Assembly (NCBI GenBank): GCA_947470805.1
Contig: CANIVU010000021.1
Coordinates: forward strand, 23,150 to 87,149
Reading direction: 5' to 3'
Source of the DNA: Acidobacteriota bacterium
GTDB taxonomy: Bacteria; Acidobacteriota; Terriglobia; Bryobacterales; Bryobacteraceae
DNA: 64,000 nucleotides
Each line of letters opens with the position of its first letter. Position 1 is the stretch's first letter. The notes below the pieces were generated by a model, which had not been told where the DNA came from, ran no database searches, and worked only from the letters and a program-made list of their open reading frames with translations. Both the position numbers and the translations under genes were made by a program. Below are positions 18,577 to 27,954 of this stretch, piece by piece.

Positions 18577-19707
18577 ATGCGGTTGTCCGGTATTTTTGTT
18601 CTTTTTAGCGCGTTGGCGGCGTTGGCGCAGCCGCGGACGGCTGAGTTTTCGGCGGAAAAGCTGCGGCGGGTGGAGGCGGCTGTTGAAGCGGAACGGGTTC
18701 GGCAAGGGGTTGTGGGGCTGACGGCGGCGTTTGCATCGCGGGGGACGACGCGGTGGGTGGGCGCGTTTGGGAAAGCGGACTTGGAAAACGACGTGGCGGT
18801 GAAGCCGGCGACGGTGTTCCGGACCGGGTCACTGGCGAAACCGATGACGGCGGTGGCGGCGTTGCAACTGTGGGAGCGGGGACGGCTGGACCTGGACGCG
18901 CCGGTGCAGAGGTATGTGCCGACGTTCCCGGAGAAGCAGTGGGGCGTATCGGTGCGAATGCTGTTGGGGCACATTGGCGGGATTCGGCATTATCGCGGGG
19001 AAGAGTTGGACAGCACGCGGCATTATCGGGATCTGGTGGAGCCGCTGCGGATTTTCAGCGGGGACGCGCTGGCGCACGAGCCGCGGACGAAGTATTTGTA
19101 TTCCTCCTATGGGTACAACCTGGCGGGGGCGGCGGTGGAGGCGGCGGCGGGAGTTCCCTTCCTCGATTATTTACGGGAGAATGTCCTGGCGGTGGCGCGG
19201 ATGGATTCGACGCGGGAGGATAACTCGCGGGAGATTGTGTTGAACCGGACGCGGTGGTATTCGAAGGCGAAAGATGGGCACGTGATTAACGCGCATCTGG
19301 CGGATACTTCGAACAAGATTCCGGGCGGCGGACTGGTGACGACGGCGGAGGATCTGCTGCGCTTCGCGGCGGCTTGGGAGCAGGAACGGCTGCTGCGGCC
19401 GGCGACGATGCGGATACAGACGGAGAAGCAGAGGCTGCTGGATGGGTCGCGGACCGGGTATGGGCTGGGGTGGAATGTGTCGCCGGTGGCGGGGAAGAAC
19501 GCCGTTAGCCACAGCGGGAGCCAGCAGGGGTGCAAGACGATTCTGGCGATGTTTCCGGAGTTGAAGCTGACGGTGACGGTGTTGACGAATTCGGACTACG
19601 CCGAGCCGGCGAAGTTTGTGGAAGTGATTTTGAAGGCCCTGGAGGGGCCGCCGTCAAGCATGAGTCGCGTCAACGGCGTCCGAGGCGTGGTAACTCGACC
19701 GAACTAG
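18577..19707 (+). CDS. Serine hydrolase, class C beta-lactamase-like, exported
   Basis: A 376-residue penicillin-binding/beta-lactamase-fold protein with signal peptide [19 protein letters not shown]. The catalytic S-x-x-K is SLAK at residues 85-88. The YxN motif appears as YSS at 175-177 (YLYSSYGYN), as in many esterase-like members, and the third motif is SHSGSQQG. This pattern fits an esterase or D-aminopeptidase as well as a lactamase, so resistance should not be assumed. The 3' end overlaps the convergent lipA gene by 54 bases. Confidence 0.88.
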   Translation: MRLSGIFVLFSALAALAQPRTAEFSAEKLRRVEAAVEAERVRQGVVGLTAAFASRGTTRWVGAFGKADLENDVAVKPATVFRTGSLAKPMTAVAALQLWERGRLDLDAPVQRYVPTFPEKQWGVSVRMLLGHIGGIRHYRGEELDSTRHYRDLVEPLRIFSGDALAHEPRTKYLYSSYGYNLAGAAVEAAAGVPFLDYLRENVLAVARMDSTREDNSREIVLNRTRWYSKAKDGHVINAHLADTSNKIPGGGLVTTAEDLLRFAAAWEQERLLRPATMRIQTEKQRLLDGSRTGYGLGWNVSPVAGKNAVSHSGSQQGCKTILAMFPELKLTVTVLTNSDYAEPAKFVEVILKALEGPPSSMSRVNGVRGVVTRPN

Positions 19708-20532
19708 CGGGCCCGATTCGACGTGGCTGAAGCCCATTTCGTAGCCTGCCTTTTTGAGTTCGGCGAACTCTTCGAGGGTGGCGTAGCGGACGATGGGCAG
19801 ATGCTTTTTTGACGGCTGGAGGTACTGCCCGAGGGTGAGGATATCGACGCGGTGGGCGCGGAGATCCTGCATGACGCGGAGGACTTCGTCGATGGTTTCG
19901 CCGAGACCGAGCATGAGGCCGGACTTGGTGGGCGTTTGCGGACGAAGGCTTTTGGCGTAGGCCAGCATTTCGAGCGACCGCGGGTAATCGGCGCCTAGAC
20001 GAACAGTGCGGTAGAGGCGCGGGACGGTTTCGGTGTTGTGATTGAGGACTTCCGGGCCGGCATCCATGACGGTTTGCATGTTGTCGTAGTTGCCCTGGAA
20101 ATCGGGGACGAGGACTTCGACGTGGCAATCGGGGACGCGATCGTGGATGGCGCGGATGGTCATCGCGAAAAGTTCGGATCCGCCGTCTTTGCGGTCATCG
20201 CGGTTGACGCTGGTGATGACGGCGTGTTTCAAGCCCATGAGCGAGACGGCTTCGGCGACGCGGCGGGGTTCGTCCATATCGACTTCGAGCGGGGCACCTT
20301 TTTGGACGGCGCAGAAGCCGCAGCGGCGGGTGCACATGTTGCCTAGGATCATGAACGTGGCCGTGCGCTGGTTCCAGCATTCACCGATGTTGGGGCAGGC
20401 GGCCGATTCGCAGACCGTGTGGAGTTTCAACTCCTGGACGAGGGCTTTCAGGTCGCGATAGTTGGCGCCGACCGGGGCGGGGGCTTTGAGCCACTTGGGG
20501 CGATCGGGCTTGGTTTGGATGCTGACGAGCAC
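19654..20532 (-). CDS. lipA: Lipoyl synthase
   Basis: A radical SAM enzyme that inserts two sulfurs into octanoyl-E2/H-protein to make lipoate. All ligands are present: the auxiliary-cluster cysteines in [12 protein letters not shown], the radical SAM triad CTRRCGFC, and the C-terminal RSSYHA. I chose the GTG at 20532 ([18 protein letters not shown], 292 residues). Upstream codons come from a 26-bp palindromic repeat and make an artefactual leader ([10 protein letters not shown]); an ATG at 20568 is the alternative. It lies downstream of ftcD on the same strand. No lipB is seen nearby. Confidence 0.93.
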   Translation of the reverse strand: MLVSIQTKPDRPKWLKAPAPVGANYRDLKALVQELKLHTVCESAACPNIGECWNQRTATFMILGNMCTRRCGFCAVQKGAPLEVDMDEPRRVAEAVSLMGLKHAVITSVNRDDRKDGGSELFAMTIRAIHDRVPDCHVEVLVPDFQGNYDNMQTVMDAGPEVLNHNTETVPRLYRTVRLGADYPRSLEMLAYAKSLRPQTPTKSGLMLGLGETIDEVLRVMQDLRAHRVDILTLGQYLQPSKKHLPIVRYATLEEFAELKKAGYEMGFSHVESGPLVRSSYHASDAVDATHA

Positions 20533-20565
20533 TTCTTTTATTCTACGCCCGCGGTGGGGACGAAA

Positions 20566-20591
20566 CATTAAATTGGTGCCTGGCACCAATT
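20566..20591 (-). repeat. 26-bp palindromic repeat element, copy 1
   Basis: On the minus strand this reads AATTGGTGCC, one A, GGCACCAATT, then TAATG. The same 26 bases occur at 55643-55668 in the same orientation relative to transcription. It lies five bases past the ftcD stop and upstream of lipA. The stem followed by TTTAATGTTT could also work as a terminator. Confidence 0.8.
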
Positions 20592-20595
20592 TCAT

Positions 20596-21519
20596 CTAGA
20601 GGCCGGCGGCGGCGAGGCGGGCTTCGATGGTGCTGTCGGGTTGCAGGTTCATGATGCGCAGATCGACGCCGGCTTCGACGGCCATGTCGAGCGCCTTCTG
20701 GGGGATGAGCCCGATCAACTCCGTGCCGCGGACGCCGACGCCGTGTTCGCCGGCGAGTTGTTCGACGCGGGGGAGGACGAAGTGGGGCGGGGTGGTCTCG
20801 TAATCGGTCAGGTTGATGGACACCTGCGTGATGCCCTTGGAAGCCAGCGTCAGGCCCAGAGCGCGGACGCAGGGGAAGCCGCCGTCGGATTCGCGAATGG
20901 CCTTGGCGATGGACTTGGCGAGATCGAGATTGTCCGTCTCCAGTTCAATGTTCCAGGCGATGAGGACTTTGCGGGCGCCTACGGCGACGGCTCCGGCGGT
21001 GGGATGCAGTTCGGTTTGGCCGAAGTCCGGGAAGCGGTGCACGTCGGTATGGACGGCGACCTTCAACTTTTCAAAGCCGATTTGGCGCACATTCGGCAGG
21101 GCCCGGCGTTCCGGAAGTATGGCGGCTTCCCCGTACAGATAGACCGGGATCTGGAAGCGATTCCAGATTTCAGCGCCAACGGCGTGGGCAATCCAGCCGC
21201 ATTCAATGATCGTGATGCGGTGGAGGGGCACGAACGGGATCACGTCGGCCGCCCCGATGCGTGGGTGCACGCCGTCCTGATCATTCAGATTGATGAGTTG
21301 GGCGGCGACACCGACCGAGCGCACGGCGGCTTCGCCGACCTGTTCGGGCGCACCGGCGAAGGTGATGACACAGCGATTGTGATCCGGGTCGCTATCGATA
21401 TCCAGGACAGCGATGCCTTCGACGTCGCGAAGGGATTGCGCGATGGCCGCGATGACTTCCGGGCGGCGGCCTTCGGAATAGTTGGCCGCGCATTCGACGA
21501 GGGGTCCGTTGCCGCTCAT
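20596..21519 (-). CDS. ftcD: Glutamate formimidoyltransferase
   Basis: A 307-residue protein matching the formiminotransferase domain only; the cyclodeaminase domain of bifunctional FTCD is absent. It transfers the formimino group of N-formimino-glutamate, from histidine breakdown, to tetrahydrofolate. Diagnostic parts are LVECAANYSEGRRPEVI, DPDHNRCVITFAG, the catalytic-histidine region DGVHPRIGAADVIPFVPL, and SINLTDYETTPPHFV. The ATG at 21519 overlaps the upstream stop (ATGA), so it is coupled to the HutI-like gene. Confidence 0.92.
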   Translation of the reverse strand: MSGNGPLVECAANYSEGRRPEVIAAIAQSLRDVEGIAVLDIDSDPDHNRCVITFAGAPEQVGEAAVRSVGVAAQLINLNDQDGVHPRIGAADVIPFVPLHRITIIECGWIAHAVGAEIWNRFQIPVYLYGEAAILPERRALPNVRQIGFEKLKVAVHTDVHRFPDFGQTELHPTAGAVAVGARKVLIAWNIELETDNLDLAKSIAKAIRESDGGFPCVRALGLTLASKGITQVSINLTDYETTPPHFVLPRVEQLAGEHGVGVRGTELIGLIPQKALDMAVEAGVDLRIMNLQPDSTIEARLAAAGL

Positions 21520-22532
21520 GACACCAAGGTACCAGCATGGACGATTTTTGACACGAGGTTTACTCCCATAAAGTTGACAATGTCGTGGTAGTCGGGGACG
21601 TGGAGGATCAAAATATTGGCCTGCTTTCCCGCTTCGAGCGAGCCGCACTGGGAGGACAGGCCGAGGGCGTGGGCGGCGTTGATGGTGGAAAGAGTGATGG
21701 CTTCGGCGAGTTGGACACCGCCGTCGCGGACGGCCAGCAGGGCGGCTGCTTGCATGCTGCAGGTGGCGTTGGCGGTCATGGAGAAGCCGGAACTGAGGGC
21801 TACGGCGGCATCGCCATTGATGAGGGCGCGGGCAATGCCGGCGGCCGACGGTGGGACGACGGCGACGGACGGCGAATCGGCCAGGAGGCGGACCTGCGGG
21901 GGGGAGAGAGGATGTTGGAGATCGAGGACGGAGGCGCCGTAGGCCAGGGCGAGGCCGATCCAGTCCTGTTTGTCAGGCTCCCCACACCAGACGCGGAAGC
22001 CGAGGCCGAGAGAACGAAAAAGATGGAGAGCTTCGCGGTTGTGCGCGAGAAGGTCGAAGCGGAGAGCGGAGGCGAGATTGCGGCGGGCGGCGCGTTGGAG
22101 TTGCGCGGGGTCGAAGCCGGGCTCGACTTCGAGCGAACAGACGGTGGCGGCGGAGGCGGGATCGGCCGCGGCGAGGGCGCGGAGAGCAGGATAGGAACCG
22201 ATGACGCCGATGGTGGCGGTGCCGTGGGAGAAGGCGAGTTGGAGAATCCGGCGGGCGAGGGTGGCGTTGGCGGGAGTGGTGATGGCGGGATCGACAAAAG
22301 CGGGCATGACGACGGCGCCGTGGACTTCGACGACGACAGCGTTGCGCGATTCGGTGAGATTATCGATACGCCGGGACTGGCCGACACAGACGATGCGGCC
22401 GTCGCGGATGAGAACCGAACCGTCGGAGATGATTCCTAAATCGAGACAGGCCGCGCCGCGGCGGGGTCCCTCAGCGCCGCGCAACGTGAGCAGTTGGCGG
22501 GCACCGCGGAGAAGCAGCGGTCTTCTGTGCAT
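21516..22532 (-). CDS. Imidazolonepropionase-like protein lacking metal ligands
   Basis: A 338-residue protein of the amidohydrolase/HutI type. The fold is supported by the N-terminal beta part (GSVLIRDGRIVCVGQS), TINAAHALGLSSQCGSLEAG, KQANILILHVPDYHDIV and FMGVNLVSKIVHAG, which parallel HutI closely. The usual HxH after PGxVD reads PAFVDPAITT, the later kxHad histidine is replaced in FRVWCGEPD, and the TDxNPG aspartate by SSGFSMTAN. It is shorter than HutI (about 400). It lies in an ArsR/ftcD context, so its ancestry is histidine catabolism, but normal zinc or iron hydrolysis looks impossible. Confidence 0.8.
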   Translation of the reverse strand: MHRRPLLLRGARQLLTLRGAEGPRRGAACLDLGIISDGSVLIRDGRIVCVGQSRRIDNLTESRNAVVVEVHGAVVMPAFVDPAITTPANATLARRILQLAFSHGTATIGVIGSYPALRALAAADPASAATVCSLEVEPGFDPAQLQRAARRNLASALRFDLLAHNREALHLFRSLGLGFRVWCGEPDKQDWIGLALAYGASVLDLQHPLSPPQVRLLADSPSVAVVPPSAAGIARALINGDAAVALSSGFSMTANATCSMQAAALLAVRDGGVQLAEAITLSTINAAHALGLSSQCGSLEAGKQANILILHVPDYHDIVNFMGVNLVSKIVHAGTLVS

Positions 22533-22596
22533 GGCAGGTAAACTTTGCCTAACCGCTGTTGTATCACGAAACGGAAATGGATCGAAATGTTTCCGG

Positions 22597-22953
22597 CTAT
22601 TCCGCCGTTCGCCAGATCTGGCGAACCTCTTCAATGGCCGACTGACGAGCCTGGGCATTGACCGCTTCGACTTCCAGAAATTGAATGCCGGTGAGGATCC
22701 AGGCGGCCATATCGGGCTGGACAAGGCGGTAGAAGACGTGACGGCCTTCGCGGCGTTCGGCCACAACGCGGTGCATGCGCAGGACAGAGAGGTTTTGAGA
22801 GGTACGGGAGTGGCTGACGCCGAGCATTGCCTGCAGCGCGTTGACATCCCGTTCGCCGTCGCGGAGTTCTTCCACGATGCGGACGCGGTCGGGATGGGAG
22901 AAGACTCCGAAGAGTTCAGCGAGTTCTTTTGCGATTATGTGGCGTGCAGGCAT
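22597..22953 (-). CDS. ArsR family transcriptional regulator
   Basis: A 118-residue winged-helix repressor. Features: ELAELFGVFSHPDRVRIVEEL, the recognition segment ALQAMLGVSHSRTSQNLSVL, and the wing VVAERREGRHVFYRL. No CxC metal site typical of ArsR/SmtB metal sensors is present, so the signal is unlikely to be metal. The ATG at 22953 begins MPARHIIAKEL. Inverted repeats sit directly upstream, between this gene and the divergent exporter operon. Confidence 0.9.
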   Translation of the reverse strand: MPARHIIAKELAELFGVFSHPDRVRIVEELRDGERDVNALQAMLGVSHSRTSQNLSVLRMHRVVAERREGRHVFYRLVQPDMAAWILTGIQFLEVEAVNAQARQSAIEEVRQIWRTAE

Positions 22954-23105
22954 GGCGATATGAATGTATGCACATGTTCGTACATTCGGTAACTTTTTGA
23001 TTCTAAGAGGGTGAATCCTTGGTGTCAATACTTGACAGACATTTTTCTGAATGTTTTAATCAATACATGTTCAGATGTTTGCATGTCTGAACCCCCTTTT
23101 TTCTC
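22954..23105. promoter_or_regulatory. Divergent promoter region with ArsR-type inverted repeats
   Basis: A perfect inverted repeat (GAATGTA at 22962-22968, TACATTC at 22981-22987) lies nine bases from the ArsR start. A second, ACATG (23065-23069) and CATGT (23082-23086), and related TGAATGT and ATACATGTTCA words lie nearer the ABC gene. The region is AT-rich compared with its surroundings. This fits autoregulation plus control of the exporter operon by the ArsR protein (inference). Confidence 0.6.
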
Positions 23106-25244
23106 GTGACTACTCCTTCAACCTCCTCCTCTTCTTCTGTGTCCCAGATGCCACGGATCCTGGAGTTCCTTTTGGAACAACAGGGAGCGGTACCCGACCG
23201 GGAACTGATGCAGCAGTCGCAACGGCGGCTTCGAAATGAACCGATTTCGGCGCGGCAGTTGTTGATTCGATCGGCCGATGACGTGGGAATCCGGCTAACG
23301 CTGGTTCAACTGCGCGTGGCTGAAGCGATGCGACAGGTTCACCCCGAGTGCCCATGGATCGCGCTGCGGACGGGCGCGGGCGGAGAGGCGGAGGTCCTTT
23401 TTTTACTGGAAGGCAGGAACGGGAAGGCGCTGTGTTTTGATGTGGCGCGGCAGAGCAAGCCGCAATGGATGGGGCAGCAAGAGTTGTTGGGATGGTTGGG
23501 AGCCGGTTCGGTGGAGAAGGAAACGGAGTGGCTGGTACCGGAGGCGGTAGCGCCGTTGGCGGCGATGCGATCTCCGAACGAAGATGCGCCGCTGCCGCCG
23601 TGGAACCGGTTGAAGGCGCTGCTGGCGGCGGAGCGGTCTACGCTGTGGGTGGCGGTGATCTATTCGGTGGTGATTGGGCTGTTGTCGCTGGTGGTGCCGG
23701 TGGCGGTGCAGTCCCTGGTGAATACGATTGCGTTTGGGAGCGTGTTGCAACCGCTGGTGGTGTTGACGCTGTTCGTGTTTGTCGCCTTGGGGTTTTCCGC
23801 GCTTATCAATTCGCTGCGGGCGTGGGTGGTGGAGATTTTGCAGCGGTCGATCTTCGCGCGGGTGGGTACGGACCTGACGTGGCGGCTGCTGCGGGTGCGG
23901 CCGGAAGCGTTTGACAAGTACCACGGGCCGGAGCTGGTGAACCGGTTCTTCGATGTGGTGACGGTGCAGAAGTCGGCGGCGACGCTGCTTATCGATGGAC
24001 TGGGCATTTTGATGCAGACGGGGATCGGACTTTTGTTAGTGGCGCTGTATCATCCGTTGCTGCTGGCGTTCGATATTTTTCTGGTTGCTTCGATGTTGTT
24101 TATTGTCCTGGTGATGGGCCGGGGCGCGGTGTATACGAGCATCAAGGAGTCCAAGGCGAAGTACGCGTTCCAGGCCTGGCTGGAGCAGATCGCCACGCAC
24201 CTGGTGACGTTCAAGTCGGCCGGCGGGATGGAGCTGGCCTCGGCGCGGGCCGAAGGGCTGATGGAAGATTATCTGCACTACCGGTCGAAGCACTTTCAGA
24301 TCCTGCTGCGGCAGATTGCGGCGAGCTTTGTCCTGCAGGCGGTGGCGAGTTCGTTGCTGCTGGGCATTGGCGGGTGGCTGGTGATTGGCCGGCAGCTGAC
24401 GCTGGGTCAGTTAGTGGCCAGCGAACTGATTGTTACTTTGATGGTGAGTGGGTTTACTAAGTTCGGAAAGCACCTGGAAGTATTTTATGACTTACAGGCG
24501 GCCATCGACAAACTCGGCGGGCTGGTGGATCTGCCGTTGGAGCGCACCGGTGGCGAGGCCGTGCTGACGGCGGGGGGACCGGCGTCGGTGGGAATGTCGA
24601 AACTGGCGGTGGGGTATAAGGAAGGTGAACCGGTGCTGGATGTGACCGACTGGGAACTGAAAGCGGGGGAGCGGATGGGGCTGGTGGGCCGTTACGGCTG
24701 CGGCAAGAGCACGATGGCCGACGCGCTATTCGGGTTACGGCAGCCGCAGCGGGGATCCCTGCTGCTGGACGGGATCGACTACCGGTCGCTGCCGCTGGCG
24801 TCGATCCGGAGCCACGTGTCGCTGGTGCGCGGGATTGAACTGTTCACGGGCACGATCCTGGACAACGTGCGATTGGGTAGAGAAGCGCTGACGCACGCCG
24901 ATGTGACAGAGGCGCTGCGGAAGACGGGGATTTTGGACGAGATTCAGAGCCTGCCGGAAGGGTTGGACACGGTGTTGCATCCGGGCGGGCGGCCGCTGTC
25001 GGCGAGCCAGGCGAGCCGGTTGATGATTGCGCGGGCCATCGTGGCGAAGCCGCGGTTGCTGGTTCTGGACGACGCGCTGGACCCGGTGGACCGGGTGACG
25101 GAACGGGAGCCGTTGTGCGAGATGTTGTTCGCCTCCGATGCGCCGTGGACACTCTTGTGCATCACGGAGCGGCCGGACCTGCTGGCGCGTTGCAACCGGG
25201 TGGTGATGTTGGAAAACGGAGAACTGAACGAGGTGCGGGGATGA
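23106..25244 (+). CDS. Type I secretion-type ABC exporter with degenerate ATPase domain
   Basis: A 712-residue HlyB/peptidase-exporter-like protein. Residues about 15-150 resemble a C39-like domain, followed by a membrane domain (about 180-450: LWVAVIYSVVIGLLSLVV, LLLGIGGWLVIGRQLTLGQL) and a nucleotide-binding domain from about 490. Walker A is intact (GRYGCGKST). The Q-loop reads LVRG instead of VPQD, the signature is LSASQ instead of LSGGQ, Walker B ends LVLDDALD (Glu to Asp), and the H-loop reads CITERPD without histidine. ATP turnover may be impaired or regulated. The GTG start has no clear ribosome site; ATG 23148 is an alternative. Confidence 0.88.
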   Translation: MTTPSTSSSSSVSQMPRILEFLLEQQGAVPDRELMQQSQRRLRNEPISARQLLIRSADDVGIRLTLVQLRVAEAMRQVHPECPWIALRTGAGGEAEVLFLLEGRNGKALCFDVARQSKPQWMGQQELLGWLGAGSVEKETEWLVPEAVAPLAAMRSPNEDAPLPPWNRLKALLAAERSTLWVAVIYSVVIGLLSLVVPVAVQSLVNTIAFGSVLQPLVVLTLFVFVALGFSALINSLRAWVVEILQRSIFARVGTDLTWRLLRVRPEAFDKYHGPELVNRFFDVVTVQKSAATLLIDGLGILMQTGIGLLLVALYHPLLLAFDIFLVASMLFIVLVMGRGAVYTSIKESKAKYAFQAWLEQIATHLVTFKSAGGMELASARAEGLMEDYLHYRSKHFQILLRQIAASFVLQAVASSLLLGIGGWLVIGRQLTLGQLVASELIVTLMVSGFTKFGKHLEVFYDLQAAIDKLGGLVDLPLERTGGEAVLTAGGPASVGMSKLAVGYKEGEPVLDVTDWELKAGERMGLVGRYGCGKSTMADALFGLRQPQRGSLLLDGIDYRSLPLASIRSHVSLVRGIELFTGTILDNVRLGREALTHADVTEALRKTGILDEIQSLPEGLDTVLHPGGRPLSASQASRLMIARAIVAKPRLLVLDDALDPVDRVTEREPLCEMLFASDAPWTLLCITERPDLLARCNRVVMLENGELNEVRG

Positions 25245-26554
25245 GCGCGACGCATATCAGTAACTACCCTTCGCGGCTGGCGCTGCATTCGCTGGCCGTG
25301 CCGAAGGCGCAGAAGATTCTGGCGCGGGTGATGGTGGCGTTGATGCTGACCACCGCCGTGGCGCTGACGGTGACGCCGTGGCAGCAGAACGTGACCGGGA
25401 GCGGACGGGTGATCGCGTTCCATCCCGAGGAGCGGCCGCAGAATATTGAGGCGCTCGTCGAAGGCCGGATTGCTAAGTGGTATGTGGTGGAAGGTTCGAA
25501 GGTGAAGAAGGGTGACCCGATTGTCGATCTGAGCGACAACGACCCGGATATTCTGCAGCGATTGGGGCAGGAACGGACGGCGACCGGGGGGACGATTTCC
25601 GCGGCGCAGAAGCGGGTGCAGACGATTGAAGACCGGATTCGTGGATTGGAAACGACGTTGAAGACGGGTGTCTCCGCGGCAAAGGCGCGGGTGCAGATGG
25701 CGGTGGACCGGGTGGCGGCGGCGGAGCAGTCATTGGAGGCCGCGAAATCGGCACTGGTGACGGCAAAACTGCAGGTGGAGCGGCAGCGGGGGTTGGCAGC
25801 CAAAGGGCTAACGTCGACGCGGAACGTGGAACTGGCCGAGTTGGATATTCAACAGAAGACGGCCGATGTGGAGCGGGCGACCGCGACGTTGAGCGCGGCG
25901 AAGAATGAACGGCTGTCGCTGGATTCGGAGTTGTTGCGTGTCGACGCCGATTCGCAGAGCCGGATTGACGAGGCCTGGGGTTCTCATGCGTCGGCGATGT
26001 CGGACGTGGCCAAGGCCGTGGCCGAGATGACGAAGGTGGAGGTGCGGTTGGCACGGCAATCGACGCAGCGCGTGACGGCGCCAATGGACGGGACGATCTT
26101 CCGGGTGGTGGCGCGGCAGAGCGGCGAATTGCTGAAGTCCGGCGACTTGATCGGCGTGCTGGTGCCACAGACGGTGAACAACGTTGTGGAGTTACTGATG
26201 GACGGCAACGACGTGCCGCTGATTTCGCAAGGGCGTAATGTGCGGCTGCAGTTTGAAGGCTGGCCGGCACTGCAGTTCAGCGGGTGGCCGTCGGTGGCGG
26301 TGGGTACGTTTGGCGGAAAGGTGTTGCTGGTGGATTCGACCGATAACGGGCAGGGCAAGTTCCGCGTGCTGGTGGAGGCGGATCCGAAAGACACGACGCC
26401 GTGGCCGGGGCAGAACTATCTGCGGCAGGGCGTGCGGGCGAACGGGTGGGTGTTGTTGAATCAGGTGCCGCTGGGTTATGAACTGTGGCGGCAGTTTAAC
26501 GGGTTCCCGCCGGTGGTGGCGAAGTCGGAACCGGAAGCCAAAGAGAAGAAATGA
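25241..26554 (+). CDS. HlyD-family periplasmic adaptor
   Basis: A 437-residue membrane-fusion protein. One TM helix near residues 25-47 (KILARVMVALMLTTAVALTV) is followed by a split biotinyl-lipoyl domain (EALVEGRIAKWYVVEGSKVK...VTAPMDGTIFRVVARQSGE), with a long coiled-coil hairpin rich in Ala, Arg, Glu and Gln between (about 120-290). It links the inner-membrane exporter to TolC. The ATG at 25241 overlaps the ABC gene's TGA (ATGA). Confidence 0.92.
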   Translation: MSATHISNYPSRLALHSLAVPKAQKILARVMVALMLTTAVALTVTPWQQNVTGSGRVIAFHPEERPQNIEALVEGRIAKWYVVEGSKVKKGDPIVDLSDNDPDILQRLGQERTATGGTISAAQKRVQTIEDRIRGLETTLKTGVSAAKARVQMAVDRVAAAEQSLEAAKSALVTAKLQVERQRGLAAKGLTSTRNVELAELDIQQKTADVERATATLSAAKNERLSLDSELLRVDADSQSRIDEAWGSHASAMSDVAKAVAEMTKVEVRLARQSTQRVTAPMDGTIFRVVARQSGELLKSGDLIGVLVPQTVNNVVELLMDGNDVPLISQGRNVRLQFEGWPALQFSGWPSVAVGTFGGKVLLVDSTDNGQGKFRVLVEADPKDTTPWPGQNYLRQGVRANGWVLLNQVPLGYELWRQFNGFPPVVAKSEPEAKEKK

Positions 26555-27936
26555 AGAGACTGATTCTGCTAGTGAGCGCGGCTGCGTGGGCCGCCGAACC
26601 GTTGTCGATTGACGAACTTTTGGCCTCGGTGGACCGGGCGTTTCCGTTGATTGAAGCGGTGGTGGCGGAGCGGCAGTTGGCCGAGGGCGCGGCGATGTCG
26701 GCGCGCGGCGAATTCGATTTGAAGTTGAAGGGTGAGGCCAAGTCCCAGCAGGTGGGTTTCTACCGGAACGAATACGCAAAAGGCCTGTTGGAACAGAACA
26801 CAACGCTGTGGGGCACGACGGTTTACGGCGGCTATCGGGTGGGGCGCGGCACGTTTGGACCGTACGATGAGAAGGCGCTGACGTTGTCGGGCGGCGAATG
26901 GTCCGGCGGGTTCCGGACGCCGCTGTTGCAGGACCGAAAGATCGATGAGCGGCGGGCGGGATTGCAGACCACGAAACTGGGGCAGCAGGGCGCGGAGTTC
27001 ACCATTTCCAAGGAGCGGTTGAAGATCTATAAGACCGCGTTGAAACAGTATTGGGACTGGGTGGCGGCAGGACGGCAGATCCATGTGGCGAAGGATTTGC
27101 TGCAGTTGGCCGAGCAGCGGAACCAGCAGTTGGAGGATACGGTGAAACTGGGGCAGTTGGCTCCGGTGGAGGTGACTGATAATTTGCGGGCGATTTTGCA
27201 GCGGCGGTCGGCGGTGGTGAATGCGGAACGCTATTTGCAGGGGGCGGGGATTGAGTTGTCGTTGTTTTTTCGGAATGCCGCGGGGGATCCGCAGCAGCCG
27301 GGGACGGAGCGCATGCTGACCACATTTCCGGAGCCGCAAGGATTGACGCCGGAGCAGGAGGCGACCGATTTGGCGGCGGCGATGACGGCGCGGCCGGAGA
27401 TTCAAAGCCTGCTGATTAAGCGGCAGCAGCAGACGGTGGAGGCGCGGTTGGCCAAGAACAACGTGCAGCCGCAGTTGGACGTTTTCTTCAACTATTCGCG
27501 CGATGTGGGCGTTGGAAAAACGTCGCGGAAGGGCAGTGAAATTGAGGGTGGGCTGACGTTTGAACTGCCGGCACAGCGGCGCAAGGCGTTGGGCAAGGTG
27601 ACGCAGACGGACGCGAAGTTGACGATGATCGACGCCGAGTTGCGGTTCGCGCGGGACCGGGTGCTGCTGGACGTGCAGGACGCGGCGAGCGCGGTGCGGG
27701 CGGCGTATCAGGTTGTTGGCGTGGTGCGCGAGGAGTTGAAGGCGGCCAAGCAGTTGGAGGAGGCCGAGCGGGCGCGGTTCGACCTCGGTGATTCGACGCA
27801 GTTTTTCGTGAATCAGCGCGAGTTGGCGACGGCTGATGCGGCGTTCCGGGAGATCAAATCGTTGGCCGATTATCACAAGGCGCGGGCGGAGTACGCGGCG
27901 GCGACGGCGCGGCTGTTGGAACGCAAGGGCCCCTGA
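26551..27936 (+). CDS. TolC-family outer membrane efflux protein
   Basis: A 461-residue exported TolC-like protein. Signal peptide MKRLILLVSAAAWAA is followed by helical repeats of outer-membrane efflux proteins (QIHVAKDLLQLAEQRNQQLE, KLGQLAPVEVTDNLRAILQR; second half RARFDLGDSTQFFVNQRELA). The ATG overlaps the HlyD stop by four bases. It completes a tripartite type I secretion-like machine. No RTX or double-glycine substrate gene is visible next to it. Confidence 0.92.
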   Translation: MKRLILLVSAAAWAAEPLSIDELLASVDRAFPLIEAVVAERQLAEGAAMSARGEFDLKLKGEAKSQQVGFYRNEYAKGLLEQNTTLWGTTVYGGYRVGRGTFGPYDEKALTLSGGEWSGGFRTPLLQDRKIDERRAGLQTTKLGQQGAEFTISKERLKIYKTALKQYWDWVAAGRQIHVAKDLLQLAEQRNQQLEDTVKLGQLAPVEVTDNLRAILQRRSAVVNAERYLQGAGIELSLFFRNAAGDPQQPGTERMLTTFPEPQGLTPEQEATDLAAAMTARPEIQSLLIKRQQQTVEARLAKNNVQPQLDVFFNYSRDVGVGKTSRKGSEIEGGLTFELPAQRRKALGKVTQTDAKLTMIDAELRFARDRVLLDVQDAASAVRAAYQVVGVVREELKAAKQLEEAERARFDLGDSTQFFVNQRELATADAAFREIKSLADYHKARAEYAAATARLLERKGP

Positions 27937-27954
27937 GGTATGATGGCGGCAGCT

